Source: Casuarina equisetifolia
Taxonomy: Eukaryota > Streptophyta > Magnoliopsida > Fagales > Casuarinaceae
NCBI GenBank assembly: GCA_028551475.1
Contig: CM052355.1
Location: 29,725,580-29,789,579 of the forward strand
Length of the DNA: 64,000 nucleotides
Reading direction: 5' to 3'
Shown: piece by piece, positions 1 through 10,970 of the stretch
How positions within the stretch are numbered: the first letter of the stretch is position 1
How the letters are laid out: the number at the start of each line of letters is the position of its first letter
Program-made: the position numbers and the translations under genes
Notes under the pieces: model-generated
Seen by the model: the letters and a program-made list of their open reading frames with translations, nothing else
Databases searched by the model: none
What the model was told of the DNA's origin: nothing

Positions 1-117
1 TTAAGAAAAATATTAACATATTAAGATAATATGTCAATAATGTAGTTACTAGTATTAACATTTTTCAACGAAAATAATTATTTCTTTTTTATCGAATAAC
101 TCATCCAATGCGTTACA

Positions 118-605
118 ATCTTATATTGCGGGACAGTTTGGATTTCTCCTTTCTTCCCCTGTTTGTTACCCTGCGTCAAAGTCGCCAATGAAGACGATGG
201 ACGGCTTCCTCCCAAACGAGGTAATCTTGGAGACCCTCTCACGACTACGGGTAAAGTCTGTGACTAGATTTAGGTGTCTTTTCAAGACGTGGTATTGACA
301 TTGGTGGAGATTTGGAGAGGGTCATAGGCTTTGGAAAGAATGGTGAAATTATAGTGATCAAGGATGGAAGGTTGCCAACAAAGAAAGGATCTCCACATCT
401 TGGGCCAAGCGGATTCGTTTTATTTGGATTCTTACCTGGAAAGCCTTGTTTTATTTAATGTAGCTGATCGAGTTCCTGAATTGGTTGTGGGGGCAAAGGG
501 GATTGTTTTTGGACGCGCCGGGGGGCCGGAGGGCGGGAAGGGAGTGGGTGGCGATGTTGTACTGAGTGGGATGCTAGTTAGCAAGTACTGGCGATATGCT
601 TGATA
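118..605 (+). pseudogene. F-box protein pseudogene, copy 1 (internally deleted)
   Basis: Remnant of an F-box/FBA protein, the substrate-binding subunit type of SCF E3 ligases. The canonical start, by comparison with the other copies, is ATG 197. A short frame reads FLPNEV and RVKSVTRFRC (F-box) and ends at TGA 296-298. The DNA then jumps to the far C-terminus (around GFGKNGE at 328-350 and the SFYLDSYLESLVLFNVAD-like tail at 415-465). About 0.9 kb that encodes the FBA domain in the copy at 24632-25930 is missing. A GC-rich stretch of about 70 bp at 490-560 has no match in the sister copy at 51060-51781. Product identity is sure; no function is expected. Confidence 0.8.
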
Positions 606-2300
606 CTAGTTTTACGTTAAACTTGTTTTTGAGTATGCTTAAGATATAATGCTGCAGGTATTGTACTGAAAGTAGAATTATTTTCTCTACGGTGCCATTT
701 ATTACCTACTTCAGTTTGATTTTGGTTCCAACTTTCGGTTGGGGAAACTTTAATAGATGCTGCTGGTTTTATTCTTTCAGCATTCATCAACCTATGTATC
801 GGATAATAGGTCATTATTCTATCTAAAAGTTACCCATAATGTTGAAAAAAATTGTTGCTTGCTCACTATTATTGTTATCTTGGGCTATTTCACTATAACT
901 CTGTTGGAAGTGGAAGGAAAATTAATATGATAAGATCACCAATTGCTGTCACGTAGTCCATACTACGACCAAACATTCCACCGTACGTACTAAACAGTTG
1001 TTCAACTTGCTGCAAATGTTGATGCACCTATTGTTTATTGGGTGTAGGGTAAGGTTGGAGGGACACAATGGAGTAGGTCATGTAGGTAGAGAGGGACTTT
1101 TTGTGTTGCCTTTGGGGGATGGCTGAAGATGAGGTCAATATTGTTGCAGTGCCAAAAATCAGGTTTGTTCTGATTTTTCACAATATCTATGGTTGTTTTG
1201 ATATGCTTGAGAGTTACTTAGATTTTTATATTGTGACCGCATGTTATTCACCCTAAATTCAACCCCTGCTCATTGTCCCGCTACCTAAAAAAAAACAGAG
1301 TATGAAGTTACCATGAGGTGGTGCTCTCTCTTATAGGAAAAATCGTCTTATTTGGTGGAAGATGGTTGCCCAAATGCATGTGAAAGCTACATTCATTAGT
1401 TCCTCTATGGTCCTCCGGATGTTACTCTTTTACTTTTGATGGTACATAAAAAAATGGAGTACTTTGGCAATGATTCCCTCTTACCTTTTCTTATGTGTGT
1501 GTGGAAGCTCCAAGATTGTTCAGTGTTCTTTTGTTTGGTTGGGCGGGGTGGGTTTAGGGTTGAAGTATCTAATAACGCCTCACAATCATGGCACATTAAT
1601 TTTTAAGGAGGTAAAGGGGTCAAAGATTGAAGTATCTAATAAGGTTAGTTGCATCTCTAATAGTACTGAAGTTTATTGTCAAATTTATGAGATGATTGGA
1701 ACGTCCTCTGCTTAAAAGAATACAAAAAATCAGAACATATTTTCAAAAGCAGTGATCCTGTGGTAATCTAACTTTGAAATAAGTCTAATTCTCCCCATTT
1801 CGGCTTGGTATGTTTCATATGAATTGGTGCTTTTGTTTGCTTTTCACCTTAATTGACTATTCCCGACATGCAAAAGTAAGAAATGTCAACATCCTTTTTA
1901 ACTAGTAGCAGATGTGTTTCTCACTGCTGTACGAGAATTGTGGATGTACTTTGTTGATTTTGTTACAATCAGTTTGAGAACAACGTAATTTTGCACTAGG
2001 AGTGAAATGAAGTCGCTATACTGTATGATATCTTTGGAACTATTTTATTACTATAGGGGTTTATTCCGGAATTGTCCTTGCTGTTGAGATGAAGGTTTTC
2101 TATGTGATGCGCCATCGTTTTTCTCTTTCTGTAAACAATTCCATTTTGGTCTGAGTCATTCTTAAACTGAGGGAAAACAAGAGAAAATATCATAAAATAT
2201 GCTAGAATAATTATTTTATTATGATGGGTGGTTATATTTAATTATACTCACTGTTGAGATGATGCCTTTCTGCGTTTTGTTATTGTTTTCCTCTTGTTGT
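606..2300 (+). repeat. F-box 3' flank duplicon, copy 1
   Basis: Non-coding. It aligns by eye, collinearly, with 51782-53640: shared landmarks are the region after the F-box tail, the stretch around 745-800, the block around 1740-1850 and that around 1900-2300. Shorter pieces of the same flank recur after other F-box copies (23380-24100, 25980-26800, 49440-50300). It probably derives from the 3' UTR or intron and downstream DNA of the ancestral F-box gene. No open frame here looks real. Confidence 0.7.
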
Positions 2301-3219
2301 ATGTTACACCATTTTGATTTGGATGTCAATGTTAAACCAAACAGAAATAAGAGAAAACTTCTTTGGATACTTCTTGTCTTGTGTGATTGAATGATGTTTT
2401 TAACCGCCGTCTGGCTCTCAAAATCCTTAGCAGTGCTCTTATTTTCAGTTTCTTAAGCACGTAGTGAGAATGCTTTGTTAAGAACATTGCTAGTGACAGA
2501 ATATGCTGTTTTGTTGGATGTCCTATGCATCCATTCAATTGAAATTCAATAATATCTTACTGTGGATGCAAAAGGGCTAGTGGGACCGCTCTTCTAATTT
2601 AAGAGAGGCACAAAGGGCCTTTATCAATGTCTCTGAGTAACACATGATCCAAAGTGCATTACAAATCACAAAACCTTCTTTAGTTGGTTTAACTAGGGGA
2701 AGCAAAGTCTGATTACCATATTTAATTTTGTATCTAACAACGGATTTGTAAAGGGTGTCATCGAACATGAGACTTGAAAATAATCCAGGAAAAAACTTGT
2801 AAGGTGTTTTACGTTTGTAAGGTAACAGAGAAGCAATTATAAAAAACTAAAGATAAAAAAATAAAAAGAAATGTATTATGGGTGAGAGATAAAAATTTGA
2901 CTTCGACAGAGATGATTTCCATCATTTGGATCCGTTCCACTGTTCAGTTGGATTGAAGGCACCACATCTGATATGGGTGCAAAAAGTTACTCATGAGAAA
3001 GAATTTGCAGGATTTGATCCTAATAATCCCCATACGACTTCATAAAAGTTGAAAATACACATATAAAGTTTACTTATTTTATTTTATAAAGGTAAAAAAA
3101 AAATTAAATAGCAATAGAAATACTTTCTATAGTGTTCGACAAAAGATTGATTATTTGTAACTCAAATTTTAATTAATTATTTTTGCATAAAAGAACAAAT
3201 GATTGATCATATCATACCT
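2301..3219. other. Unassigned AT-rich spacer
   Basis: No gene, repeat boundary or structured element could be supported. A weak minus-strand frame at 2577-2768 has no recognisable motif. The first recognisable piece of the RLP-derived array begins near 3220. Confidence 0.4.
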
Positions 3220-6200
3220 TTGTCCGTTAAAGTAAAAAGGTGTTTCCTCTTTAAAAGTGCTTAATCTTTTTCAACTTCAATTAGGACTCCTAAAACTCCA
3301 AGCTAAACAAATGACTCATAATTCAATTTAGATTTAGAGTTATGATTCTAGACTTTACTATAAGATCTAGTAACTCATGCAAATGACTTGACTTCTATGT
3401 TTTGCATTAAGTTTTCTTGCATATCCATAAATTAGGGGTTCAACCTTCAATAATATTAGAAGGTATCAATTAAAAGATAGTAACTTTATGCCTTTATTGC
3501 TTTTGTTGTTCCTTGTCATATGCTTGTTTTTGTTACTCTAATAGATGCATAGTAGATGCTCCCATTCTTTTTCTTTTATTAAACTCATATGGAATGATGA
3601 TGGGATGATGGCCTTGTTGCAATTTAAGAAAAGATTCATCATAGATAAAGGCACCTTTATTGCTACTCCTTTGGCTTATCTAAAAGTTACATCTTGGAAA
3701 CTTCCAAGAGACAAAATGCTCATACCAGCCTTTTGTTTAGTTGATAAAAGGTGTTTCCTCTTTTATGGAAGATGCTTAATCTTTTCGAACTTTAGTTAGG
3801 ATTCCCAAACCTCCAGCTCACACAAATGACTTAACTTCAGTTTAGACTTAAAGCAATGATTTTACATTTTGATGTAAGATGTAATAACTCACACAAAGGA
3901 CTTGACTTTAACATTGTGTTCTAGGCTTTCCTTCTTGTCCATAAAGTAAGATTTCTACATAAAATTATATTAGAACATACCAATCAAAAGATAGAACTTT
4001 ATGAATGTATTACTTTCTCTATTAATTGTCATAAGCTTACTATTCTTAGTCTAATAGATGCACTATAGATGTTATCATTTTTCTTCCTTTACCTAAATTT
4101 TGACAAGAATGCCTCTTACATTAATCCTCTAGCTAATCTAAAGGTTGCTTCTTGGAAACTTCAAAGAGACAAGAATGTTCATACCATCCTTTGATCTAAT
4201 TGCTAAGAAAGTATTTCCTCTTCCATGGAAGATGCTTAACCTTTTCCAACTTCAATTGCAACTTCCATACCTCTAGCTTACATAAATGACCTAACATCTA
4301 TTTAGGCTTAAAGTAATGCTTATAGATTTTGACATTAGATCTAGTAACTTATGGAAAAGGCTTGACTTTAATGGTGTACACTAGGCTTTCCTTCTTATAT
4401 TAGAGTAAGATTGCTAGATTCAATCATATTAGAATATAGCAATGACCAAATAGAACTTTTTGGGTTTGTTACTTTCTTTGTCTATTGTCATATACTTATT
4501 ATTCTTAGTCTAACACATGCACTATAGATGCTTTTGTTTTTCTTACTTTACCCACTTTTGACAAAAAATGCCTATTTTGCTAATCCTTTGGCTAATCTAA
4601 AGGTTGCATCCTAGAAATTTCCAAGAGAAAAAAACGTTCATACCATCCTTTTGTCTATTTGATAAAATGGTGTTTCCTCTTTCATAGAAGACCTTAATCT
4701 TTTCCAACTTCAATAGGACTCCCAAACCTCTAGCTCAGATTAATGATCTAACGTTTGTTTAGGCTTAAAGCAACTTTTCTAGATTTTCATATAAGATCTA
4801 GTAATTCATGCAAAACACTTAACTAATTGTGCACTAGGCTTTCCTTTTTGTTCATAAAGTAGGGTTTCTACATACAATTATATTTGAATGTACCAATCAA
4901 AAGATAAAACTTTATAGGTTTACTACATCTTTTATTAATGGTCATATGCTTATTGTGCTTAGTATGACACATGCACTATAGAGGCTTTTTTTTTTTCTTT
5001 CTTTACCCAACTTTTGACAAAAGTGCCTTTTGTGCTAATCCTTTGGCTTATTTATAGGTTGCGACTTGGGAAATTTCAAAAGACAAAAATGTTCATACCA
5101 TCCTTTCATTTATTTCATAAAAAGATGTTTCCTCTTTCTTAGAAGATGCTTAACATTTTTTAACTTTAATTGGGACTCCCAAACCTCTAGCTCACATAAA
5201 TGACCTAACATTTAATTGGACCTAAAGCAATGATTCTAGATTTTGATGTAAGATCTAGTAACTTACACAAAAGACTTGACTTTAACATTGTCCACTAGGC
5301 TTTCCTTTTTGTTCAAAGTAGGATTTCTACATAAAATTATTTTAAAATGTACTAATCAAAACATAAAACTTTATAAATTTGTTACTTTTTCTATTTATTA
5401 TCGTATGCTTGCTATTCTTAGTCTAGCACATGCACTATAGATGCTTTCATTTTTCTTCTTTTACCTAACTTTTGACATGGGTGCCTCTTTTACTAACCCT
5501 TTGGCTTGTCTAAATGTTGCATCCTAGAAACTTCCAATATTAAAAATGTCCACACCATCCTTTCGCTTTTTGATAAAGAAATGCTTCCACTTTCATGGAA
5601 GATGCTTATTTTTTTCAAACTTCAGTTAGGACTCCTAAACACCCAACTCACACAAATGACTTGACTTCAATTCAAACTTAATGCAATGATTCTAGACTTT
5701 GATGTAAGATCGAGTAACTCATGCAAAAGACTTGATTTTAATGTTGTGCACTAGGATTTCCCTTTTGTTCATAAAGTAAGATTCTTGCATTCAATTATAG
5801 TCGAACATACTAGTTAGAAGATAAAACTTTATAGATTTATTACTTTTTCTATTAATTGTCATATGCTTATTGCTCTTAAACTAACACATGAACTATAGAT
5901 GCTTTCACTTTTCCAAATTATAACAAGAGTGCCTTTTTTGTTAATCCCTTGGCTCACGTAAAGGTTGCCACTTGGAAAATTCCAAAAGACAAAAATACTC
6001 ATACCATCCTTTCATCTATTTGATAAAAAGGTATTTCCTCTTCCATGAAAGATACTTAATCTTTTCCAACTTCAATTGGAACTCCCATACCTCCAACTTA
6101 CATAAATGACATGACTTCTATTTTGATATAAAGCAATGCTTCTAGATTTTGATGTAAGATATAGTAACTTATGCGAAAGATTTGACTTTATTGTTGTGCA

Positions 6201-8690
6201 CTAGGCTTTCCTTCTTAGTTGTAAAGTAGGATTGCTACATTTAATCTTATTAGAATATACCAATCAAAAGATAAAACTTTATGTGTTTGTTACTTTCTCT
6301 ATTTATTGTCATATGCTTGCTATTCTTAGTCTAACACATGCATAGTAGATTCTTTCATTTTTCTTCCTTTACCAAACTTTTGACAAAAGTGCCTTTTTTG
6401 CCAATCCTTTGGCTTATCTAAAGGTTTCATCCTAGGAACTTGAAATGGACAAAAATGTTCATACCATCCTTTTAGTTATTTGAAAAAGAGGTGTTTCCTC
6501 TTTTATGAAAGATGCTTCAATTAGGACTCCCAAACCCCAAGCTCACACAAATGACTTGACATCAATTTAGACTTAAAGCAATGATTCTAGATTTTGATGT
6601 AAGATCTAGTAACTCATGCAAAAGTCTTGATTTTAATGTCATGCACTAAGATGTCTTTCTTGTCCATAAAGTAGGATTTCTACATTGAATTATATTATAA
6701 GGTACCAATCAAAAGACAAAGCATAATTGGTATATTACTTTCTCTATTAATTTTCATGTGCTTACTATTCTTAGTTTGACACATGCATTGCAAATGCTTT
6801 CATTTTTCTTCCTTTACCTAACTTTTGACAAAAGTGCCTCTTTTGCCAATCCTTTGGCTTATCTAAAGGTTTCATCCTGGAAACTTCTAAGACACAAAAA
6901 TGCTCATACCATCCTTTAATTTATTTGATATAAAGGTTTTTCCTCTTTCATGGAAGATGCTTAATCTTTTCCAATTTCAATAATATTAAGGCATAACAAG
7001 CAAAAGATAGAACTTCATGTGTTTATAACTCTTTTTTTTGTTCTTTTATTGTCTTGCTTTTTTTATTGTAACACATGAATAGTAGATTTTGTCATGCTTC
7101 TACTTTACTCAACTCGTGAGCAATGATGATAGGAGGGCAGCCTCATCATTAACAAAAATGCCTTTTTTGCTATGTGTCTGACTTATCTATAGGCTAATGT
7201 TTTTCATCCTAAAAATTCCAAGAGACAAAAATGTTCATACCATCCTACCATTTATTAGAGTAAAAAGGTGTTTCCTTTTTCATATTAGATTCATAATGTT
7301 TTCCAACTTCAATTAGGACTCCTAAATCCCAAACAATTTGATTTCAATTTAGACTTAGAGTTATAATTCACAAATGACTTGACTTCCTTGAGTTTTCTCT
7401 CTGGTTAATAAATTAGGACTTCAATCTTCAATAATACTAAAGGGTGCCACCCAAAAGATGAAACTTTATGTACTTATCACTTTTTTGTTTCTTGTTACAT
7501 GCTTGCTTTTCTTACTTTACACATGCATAGTAGAGGCTCTCATTCTTCTTCTTTTACTTAACTCTTGTGCCATAATGATAGGAGGGTAACCTTGCTGTAA
7601 TTCAAGAAAAGCTTCATCATAGACAACATTGCTACATTTGCCAATCCTTTAGCTTATCTAAAGGCTACATCCTAGAAACTTCCAAGGGACAAAAATCTCC
7701 ATACCATCCTTTTGTCTATTTGAGTAAAAATGTGTTTCATCTTTCATGAAAGATGCTTAATATTTTTGAACTTTGATTAGGACTCCTAAAAAACCCTAAC
7801 TCACACAACATAGAACTATGATTTTGGACTTTTATGTAAGATTTAATAACTTACATGAATAACTGAGCTTCCATACTTTGCACTAATGTTTCTTTCCAAT
7901 CCATAAAGTAGGGATTCAATCTTCAATAATATTAGGAAGTACCAATCAAAAGATAGAACTTTTTTTTTCCTTGTCATATGTTACTTTTCTTACTCTAGCA
8001 TATGTATAGTAGATGCTTTCATTTTTTTTTCTTTTACTTAACTCCTTTGCAATGACGATAGCAGGGCAAACTTGTTTGTTGTTATTCTTCATCATTGACA
8101 AGAGTGCCTCTTTTGCTAATAGTTTGGCTTATCTAAAGGCTAAATCTTTGAAACCTTTGAGAGACAAAAATGTTTGTACCAACCTTTTGTGTATTCGACT
8201 CAAAAGGTATTTCCTTTTTCATGAAAGATGCTTAATCTGTTCTAATTTTGATTGAAACTCCAGAACGCCTAATTCACACAAACAACTTAAAAGTTGAGAC
8301 TTAGATTAATGATTCTAGAGTTTGATGTAAGATCCAGTAACTCATGTAAATGAATTGGCTTCAATGTTCTGCATTAAGCTTTCTTTCCAGTCCATAAAGT
8401 GGGGCTTCTTCTAACTTTAATTAAATTAAAAGATACCAATCAAATGATTGAAATTTATGAATTTATTGCTTTCTTTGTTTCTTGTCATTTGCTTGGTTTT
8501 CTTACTTTGATGCATACATAGTAGATGCTTTCATTCTTCTGCTTTTACTCAAATCCTTTGCAACGACGTTGGTGACAGTGATTCAAGAAAAGCTTCTCCA
8601 TAGACAAGAGTGCCTCTTTTGCTAACAGTTTAGCCTATCGAAAGGTTGCATCCTGGAAACTTCTAGGAGACAAAAAAGGTTGTACGAATT
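3220..8690 (+). repeat. Tandem array of about 12 RLP promoter + N-terminus units
   Basis: Each unit carries a decayed TATA/5' UTR segment, the start-codon region and the first ~70 codons of an RLP gene like that at 10971, then breaks and restarts. The recurrent anchor encodes a version of the LRR N-terminal cap (PLAYLKVASWKL). Anchors lie near 3670, 4130, 4580, 5038, 5491, 5945, 6401, 6847, 7171, 7641, 8117 and 8625. Spacing is 446-476 bp, except 324 bp before 7171 and 508 bp before the last. Most units hold stops. Open frames survive at 3545-3799 (ALLQFKKRFIIDKGTF) and 8013-8255 (FIIDKSASFANSLAYLKAK). No unit reaches the LRRs. The shared break point shows amplification of one truncated unit rather than independent gene decay. 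Confidence 0.85.
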
Positions 8691-8890
8691 GACGGCACAC
8701 TGGTGACGGAGAAATTTGAATCTCAAAAGAAGTCAAGATTCTAGATCACCTTTTGGATTTGTTTGGAAAACAACTGTGATTAAACTTGTATTTTGGGGAA
8801 TAATCGGACATTTTGTGACACTAAGATTAGTTGATGATGATCTTCATAATGAAGAAGCTGGATGCCAATGTACATATATATTGAAGAAAT
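8691..8890 (+). pseudogene. RLP 3' end remnant fused to the last array unit
   Basis: After the last N-terminal unit the sequence passes directly to the juxtamembrane and tail region of an RLP gene. Reading in pieces gives ESQDS-like, IIGHFV and LVDDDLHN, matching the segments at 14640-14825 and 46630-46787. The whole LRR-coding part (more than 2 kb) is missing between them. The array is therefore the 5' side of one RLP gene that lost its middle. Confidence 0.7.
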
Positions 8891-10900
8891 AGTTGCTATT
8901 CCATTTTTTTTTTCTTTTTCAGTTCGTAAAGTGTCTTCCTTTTTCGTTACTATTTTGGTGCTTTCAAAATGAGGGTATCTTTAACATATGCTACATCGAA
9001 TGCCATTAAAGTACATATAAATAATGGATTGGAATTGTATAATTAGCAAGTATATAGTATTTACAAATACGTGTCTAATAACTAACAAAGTAACGATAAA
9101 TCCGGGAGTCCTTTTCTTCACTTAATAAGGGCTTCCTGTTGTGGATCATGAACAACTACTCCATTTCCGATAACTTTCTTACCTTTCTGTCTACCTAAAC
9201 ATTTTAAATATATTTGAATGGAATCAATCGCATCTTTGACAAAAGAGGATTTGCTCGCATTTTGGCCGTGTGAACGCCTCTCCACTATACACTGTAGAAC
9301 ACGGAATTTTGAGTCCGCGAAACGTTAAATATGCGGGCACGATAAACTTCGGGAAAAGGGCATGCTCCTTCGCTCAATTTTCTTAATCTGCTTTAGCGTT
9401 AAATCTGTCTTTGTATCATATAAATTCCAATGCTTCAATTGGTGTTCGTCATCGACAGAAGACAATTTGAGATAAATTTGGGTCAGTTGAGCAATTTTGA
9501 ATATTACTTTAAAAGGTTGAGCAAAGTTATTCTTAAGATAACGCTCATAGAGTTTAGAAATTGGGTTATTTGAAATTCGATTTAAAATTATTAAGGACTC
9601 AAGTAAAATTTCATTACTTGAGAAAGCAAATTTGAGTTATGTACTTAGGCAGTTATACTAAAGTTACCTGACCATGATTTGAAATATAAAAATGAATTTA
9701 AATCCTTTTATTAAGCCTTAAAACGAATGCTTGGATACCATCAATATTTTATTCGGTCAAGATGAGTTCATAAAAGATACCGATTAACAAATTTCCTTCT
9801 TTTATATTTCTCTTTCTTCTTCGTTAGAAATTGATATGGTTCGATCCAACCCATGGCTTTGGAAATAATGTAATTCAAGAGTTGCGATTGGCTTCCAATT
9901 TCTAAACCGAACTAGGTCAAAAGTTGTAAATCACATAAAATGTTTGACAAATATGTCCGCTCACCCTTCCAGCTTATCTACTTCAGATGCACAAAGGACA
10001 ATGGAATTTTCCTTCCGATGTTACCACTAATGTTCGGGTACGAGAGGTCAGATATGAGAAGACACTGCATTGTGTATCTTAGAATGCCCCTAGTGAGATG
10101 ATATGAGTCAATTTTGGGGCACGTATCTTTGATATTTCTTCTCTTTTCCACCTAAAAACTGAATCATGCAATCATGTTTGTATCTTTCTTTTTTTTTTTT
10201 CCACCGCTACTCCGACATTTCGCACAAAAAGTCTTAGACCATTAATTGGGAAAAGTCTTCTGTGTTTGATATAATTAACAAGTACTTAAAAAAAAAAGGA
10301 AAAAGAAAAAGGTGGGGGTAAACGCTAGAAGATCGAGATCGATAAAGCAGCCCAATGAAAGTCGCAGCCACTATCCACCGTAAAGAGCACTATAATCACT
10401 ATCCACGATGATTCAGTAATAGTTATGGTTTATGTTATCAATTAAATTAAGTTTTATGTATATGAAAGGTGTATTAAAGTTTTATATATATCGAAGTTTT
10501 CTGCTAGTAGTAATCGTATGGTTCTAAAAAAATTTGACCTTAGCTAGCATGGGTCTTCCATTAACGCCTACCCGAAGTCTTCTTTAAAAACTGATGAGGA
10601 CTATGTACCTAAAAAATTCGGCCCTCTCCAATGAACCTTAATTTTCTGTTAACATTAGGTCATAAAGAGGACACTGAAGTCTTTAAACTTGATCCCTTCA
10701 AAAGGTACACTATGTGTGATAGCTTTTGAATAACCTATGGTGTTTGATCTATTGGACAAGCAAGAAAAATCCTGGTGGAGGAAAAAATGATGTGTCTTTC
10801 CGTGTTTTTGGGTTATTTTCTTTTTTGGAAGATACGTATGCAATTGATCCCTGACTCACGCAACTGCCGACTTCCATGTAGTGCATCGAGCTTTCTCCTT
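8891..10900 (+). repeat. RLP upstream block (5' flank of the RLP pseudogene)
   Basis: Non-coding DNA that recurs upstream of RLP sequences. The 9230-9480 part resembles 42180-42350, 53690-53950 and 54750-54920. The 10230-10270 part resembles 19735-19765, 43405-43445 and 56525-56570. The 10540-10620 part resembles 56315-56400 and 58905-58990. This looks like an ancestral RLP promoter and distal flank. No coding frame is credible. Confidence 0.6.
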
Positions 10901-10904
10901 TATG

Positions 10905-10911
10905 TATAAAT
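10905..10911 (+). promoter_or_regulatory. Putative TATA box of the RLP pseudogene
   Basis: TATAAAT, 60 bp before the ATG at 10971. The same word in the same context (followed by TAGG) lies 65 bp before the RLP ATG at 44027, so it is probably the ancestral core promoter. The array units carry decayed versions such as CCATAAAT. Confidence 0.6.
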
Positions 10912-10970
10912 TAGGCCTCCTACCTTCACTTTTGTCACATCCAAAAGTGTCAAACAAAAGATAGAACATT

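Noticed and set aside
2577..2768. Possible LINE or reverse-transcriptase remnant on the minus strand
   Set aside because: No catalytic motif or continued homology could be seen.
3220..8690. CRISPR-like array (regular period)
   Set aside because: Units are ~455 bp, diverged throughout and derived from a plant gene; no short identical repeats with unique spacers, and the genome is a plant.
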